Shown one piece after another: positions 62,013 through 64,000 of a DNA stretch of 64,000 bases. The notes beneath the pieces were generated by a model, which saw only the letters and a program-made list of their open reading frames with translations, did no database searches and was not told where the DNA came from. Origin of the DNA: an uncultured beta proteobacterium (GTDB lineage Bacteria; Pseudomonadota; Gammaproteobacteria; Burkholderiales; Burkholderiaceae_C); assembly GCA_903906695.1 (NCBI GenBank), contig CAIVLG010000267.1, positions 1 to 64,000 of the forward strand. Reading direction: 5' to 3'. Each line of letters opens with the position of its first letter. Position 1 is the first letter of the stretch. Both the position numbers and the translations under genes were made by a program.

Positions 62013-64000
62013 TTCGCCAAGCCCTCCAGCATCTTCTCCGCTTCCTTCTCCAACTTCCAGAACTCGGCGAGCAGATCTTTCGCGGGCGTGGGCGGCCGGT
62101 AGCGGTAGAAGTATTTGTTCGGCAGGATTTCGTAGCCAAGGATTGGCTTGCCGTTCTTCTGTGTCTCTTCCCAGCGGATGATGGGTTTGGCGATTTCGCG
62201 CTTGAGGAAGGCCGCGATGTCCTCGCCGAGCGGGATGTACTCGTCGTCTTGCACGTAATGCCGGTGCGTCCATTCGACGGCCAGCGTCTCGTCGGCATCG
62301 ACCAGGGCTTGCTTGAACTTGCTTGCGGCGTTGTCCTTCGCTTTGACGGTGAACGCAACGGTTTTCTCTTTGCCCTTGGCCTTCACCCGCACGCGAAAGC
62401 TCAGGTCGCTCGCGTGGAAGTCCTGCTCCTTCTTCACGTTCGCGGCAGTGAACGCCCTTTCGTAAGCCTCGGTGATGGTAGCGGGCTGGTCGTGTTCATC
62501 GGTCTGCCAGAAGACGACGCTGACCTTGTGATATGCGAAGTCTTCGCGTGGGAAGATTTTGACCTGCTCGTCGGCATAGCCCTTGGCCCAGCCCTTTGTG
62601 TAACGCGCCTCGATCCAGGCGCGGTGCGCATCGGTGATGCGGTTGCGTTTGTTGCCGAAAGACTTGGGCTCCTTCTCGAACTGCTGGCGCGCATCGATCA
62701 GCATCACGCGCCGCTGGTGGCTGGCAGGCTTGTCATTGCGCAGCAACCATACGTAGGTGAAGATGCCGGTGTTGTAGAAAAGCTGGTCGGGCAGCATGAC
62801 GATGGCGTCGAGCCAGTCGTTCTCCAGAATCGAGCGGCGGATTTCACTCTCGCCAGAGCCGCAGTCGCCATTGGAGAGGGGCGAGCCATTGAAGATGATG
62901 GCGATGCGACTGCCGCCGTCCTCGGGCGAGGCCATCTTGGCAAGCATGGTTTGCAGAAACAGCAGCGCGCCGTCATTCACGCGCGGCATTCCCGCCTTAT
63001 AGCGGGTCTGCTCCAGCTTGCGGGCTTCCTTTTCGTAGCCATCCTTGCCGCCCCATGTGACGCCGAAGGGCGGATTGCTGAGCATCCGGTTGAAGCGCCA
63101 CTTGCGCTCTGGCCACTGGTCGCCCGGCTCCTTGCTGTACGACTCGTGCGGGATCAGCGAGTTGCCGAGGTGGACAGTGGCCTGCCGGTCATTCTTGATG
63201 AGCAGATCGGCCTGACAGACGGCGTAGTTCGTGGGCGATAGCTCCTGCCCGTGAACCGTGACGTATTTCTCCACCCGCGCCTTTTCCTCCGGCGTGTCAG
63301 CACGCTCCAGCAGGTGCTCCTTGGCCACGGACAACATGCCGCCGGTGCCGCTGGCAGGATCGTAGATCGAGAGATGCTTGTCAGGGATCGGAATATCAAG
63401 CAACTCGACCATGAGGCGGATGACTTCGCGCGGCGTGAAGTGCTCCCCTGCCTCGTCACCGCTTTGTTCCGAAAAGCGCCGGAGCAGTTCCTCGTAGATG
63501 TAGCCCATCTCCAGCCCGGAAAGCTGGTCGGGCCCGAGCGGGAGTTCGCGGTATTGATTCAGGATCGGGGCCAGCCGGTTGTTCTTTACCATCAGGCCAA
63601 TGGTGGCGCGGTAATTGAAGTGCTCGATGATGTCGTCAACGTTCTGCGAGAAGCCGTTGATGTAGGCGCGAAAATTTTCTTCCAGCAACGCGTGGTCTTC
63701 CTCATAGACCGAGCGCAGCGTCCAATCGGTGCTGTTGGAAAACGGGCACTGTTTGGGATTGAGCTCCAGTTCCTTGACCAGCTTGGCGAGTTGCTGCTCT
63801 GTGAGCTTGGGTCGCTTCTTGAGTACCTCGGCCGATTTGCTCGCTCGCCAGTCAATCAGAACGCACTCCAGACGGCGGATGACGATGATGGGCAGGATGA
63901 CGCTCTGGTATTCGTAGGACTTGAACTTGCCGCGCAGGCGCTCAGCCGACTTCCAGATTTCGTTGGCGAGGTTGTCGAGCTTGGGCTTGTTGAGCGAGAG
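62009..64000 (-). CDS. hsdM: Type I restriction enzyme, methyltransferase (M) subunit, 5' end cut by window edge
   Basis: N6-adenine methyltransferase subunit. The frame is open from 64000 to the stop at 62009, so the start lies outside; the first visible residues (LSLNKPKLDNLANEIWKSAE) match the HsdM N-terminus, so little is missing. The SAM-binding motif is YDPASGTGGML and the catalytic motif NPPFGVTWG, with FTPREVIRLMVELL before them. It protects host DNA with HsdS. Confidence 0.94.
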   Translation of the reverse strand, partial: LSLNKPKLDNLANEIWKSAERLRGKFKSYEYQSVILPIIVIRRLECVLIDWRASKSAEVLKKRPKLTEQQLAKLVKELELNPKQCPFSNSTDWTLRSVYEEDHALLEENFRAYINGFSQNVDDIIEHFNYRATIGLMVKNNRLAPILNQYRELPLGPDQLSGLEMGYIYEELLRRFSEQSGDEAGEHFTPREVIRLMVELLDIPIPDKHLSIYDPASGTGGMLSVAKEHLLERADTPEEKARVEKYVTVHGQELSPTNYAVCQADLLIKNDRQATVHLGNSLIPHESYSKEPGDQWPERKWRFNRMLSNPPFGVTWGGKDGYEKEARKLEQTRYKAGMPRVNDGALLFLQTMLAKMASPEDGGSRIAIIFNGSPLSNGDCGSGESEIRRSILENDWLDAIVMLPDQLFYNTGIFTYVWLLRNDKPASHQRRVMLIDARQQFEKEPKSFGNKRNRITDAHRAWIEARYTKGWAKGYADEQVKIFPREDFAYHKVSVVFWQTDEHDQPATITEAYERAFTAANVKKEQDFHASDLSFRVRVKAKGKEKTVAFTVKAKDNAASKFKQALVDADETLAVEWTHRHYVQDDEYIPLGEDIAAFLKREIAKPIIRWEETQKNGKPILGYEILPNKYFYRYRPPTPAKDLLAEFWKLEKEAEKMLEGLAK

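Noticed and set aside
1..64000. CRISPR arrays, rRNA genes or intact insertion sequences
   Set aside because: No regularly spaced direct repeats, rRNA segments or transposase genes were seen by reading both strands.

Overview
The window is 64 kb of GC-rich (about 60 percent by eye) DNA from a betaproteobacterium, most likely Burkholderiales or a near relative. The evidence is the aerobic benzoyl-CoA (box) locus with its BoxR regulator, the gene order rph / phosphatase / kinase / yicC / gmk / rpoZ / spoT / greB, and many ATGA-type gene overlaps. The species cannot be named from the sequence alone.

Layout. 1-7958: aromatic-acid catabolism. boxC (cut by the left edge) and boxR lie on the minus strand, and an alpha/beta hydrolase plus a complete branched-chain-type ABC importer diverge from them. 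8070-12085: a PhnD-like binding protein coupled to a hybrid-free sensor histidine kinase, then lldD. 12141-12417: a nested inverted-repeat element. 12466-16501: a CoA-ligase/GNAT protein acetyltransferase and dinB. 16609-23714: an accessory cluster of three glycosyltransferase genes (one a three-domain fusion), a Tat-type exported Asn/Ser-rich protein, and a nucleotidyltransferase / PqqD-like / HprK-like cassette. This is the most novel-looking part of the window. 23794-30285: a MaoC-phosphotransacetylase fusion, queF, a hydrolase, yaaA, and a DUF3501 / Fe-S reductase / rubrerythrin operon. 30446-35287: valS, tusA, a Nudix hydrolase, cysM and tRNA-Leu(CAA). 35339-44006: an SRPBCC protein, a deleted VOC pseudogene, and an acyl-CoA carboxylase operon in atuCDEF order with a BKACE gene, facing SCP2 and MerR genes across a good LiuR-like operator. 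44009-53244: housekeeping block (hemW, rdgB, rph, PP2C, Ser/Thr kinase, yicC, gmk, rpoZ, spoT, greB). 53300-55458: an MFS transporter and a hydrolase. 55479-64000: a translationally coupled type I restriction-modification island (hsdM, DUF1016 nuclease, hsdS, hsdR, radC) ending in a decayed dinD-like gene.

How the genes work together. The left end imports aromatic or related acids, activates them and degrades them under benzoyl-CoA-responsive control. The 16.6-23.7 kb cluster looks like a system that exports a protein substrate and decorates it: PqqD-like proteins act as peptide recognition elements, HprK-like proteins as kinases, and the glycosyltransferases could add sugars. The 36-43 kb block would carboxylate and cleave a branched or isoprenoid acyl-CoA. 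The right end is defence against foreign DNA.

Limits. All assignments come from reading translated sequence and recalling families; no database search was run. Start codons were chosen from overlaps, ribosome-binding sites and expected family starts.
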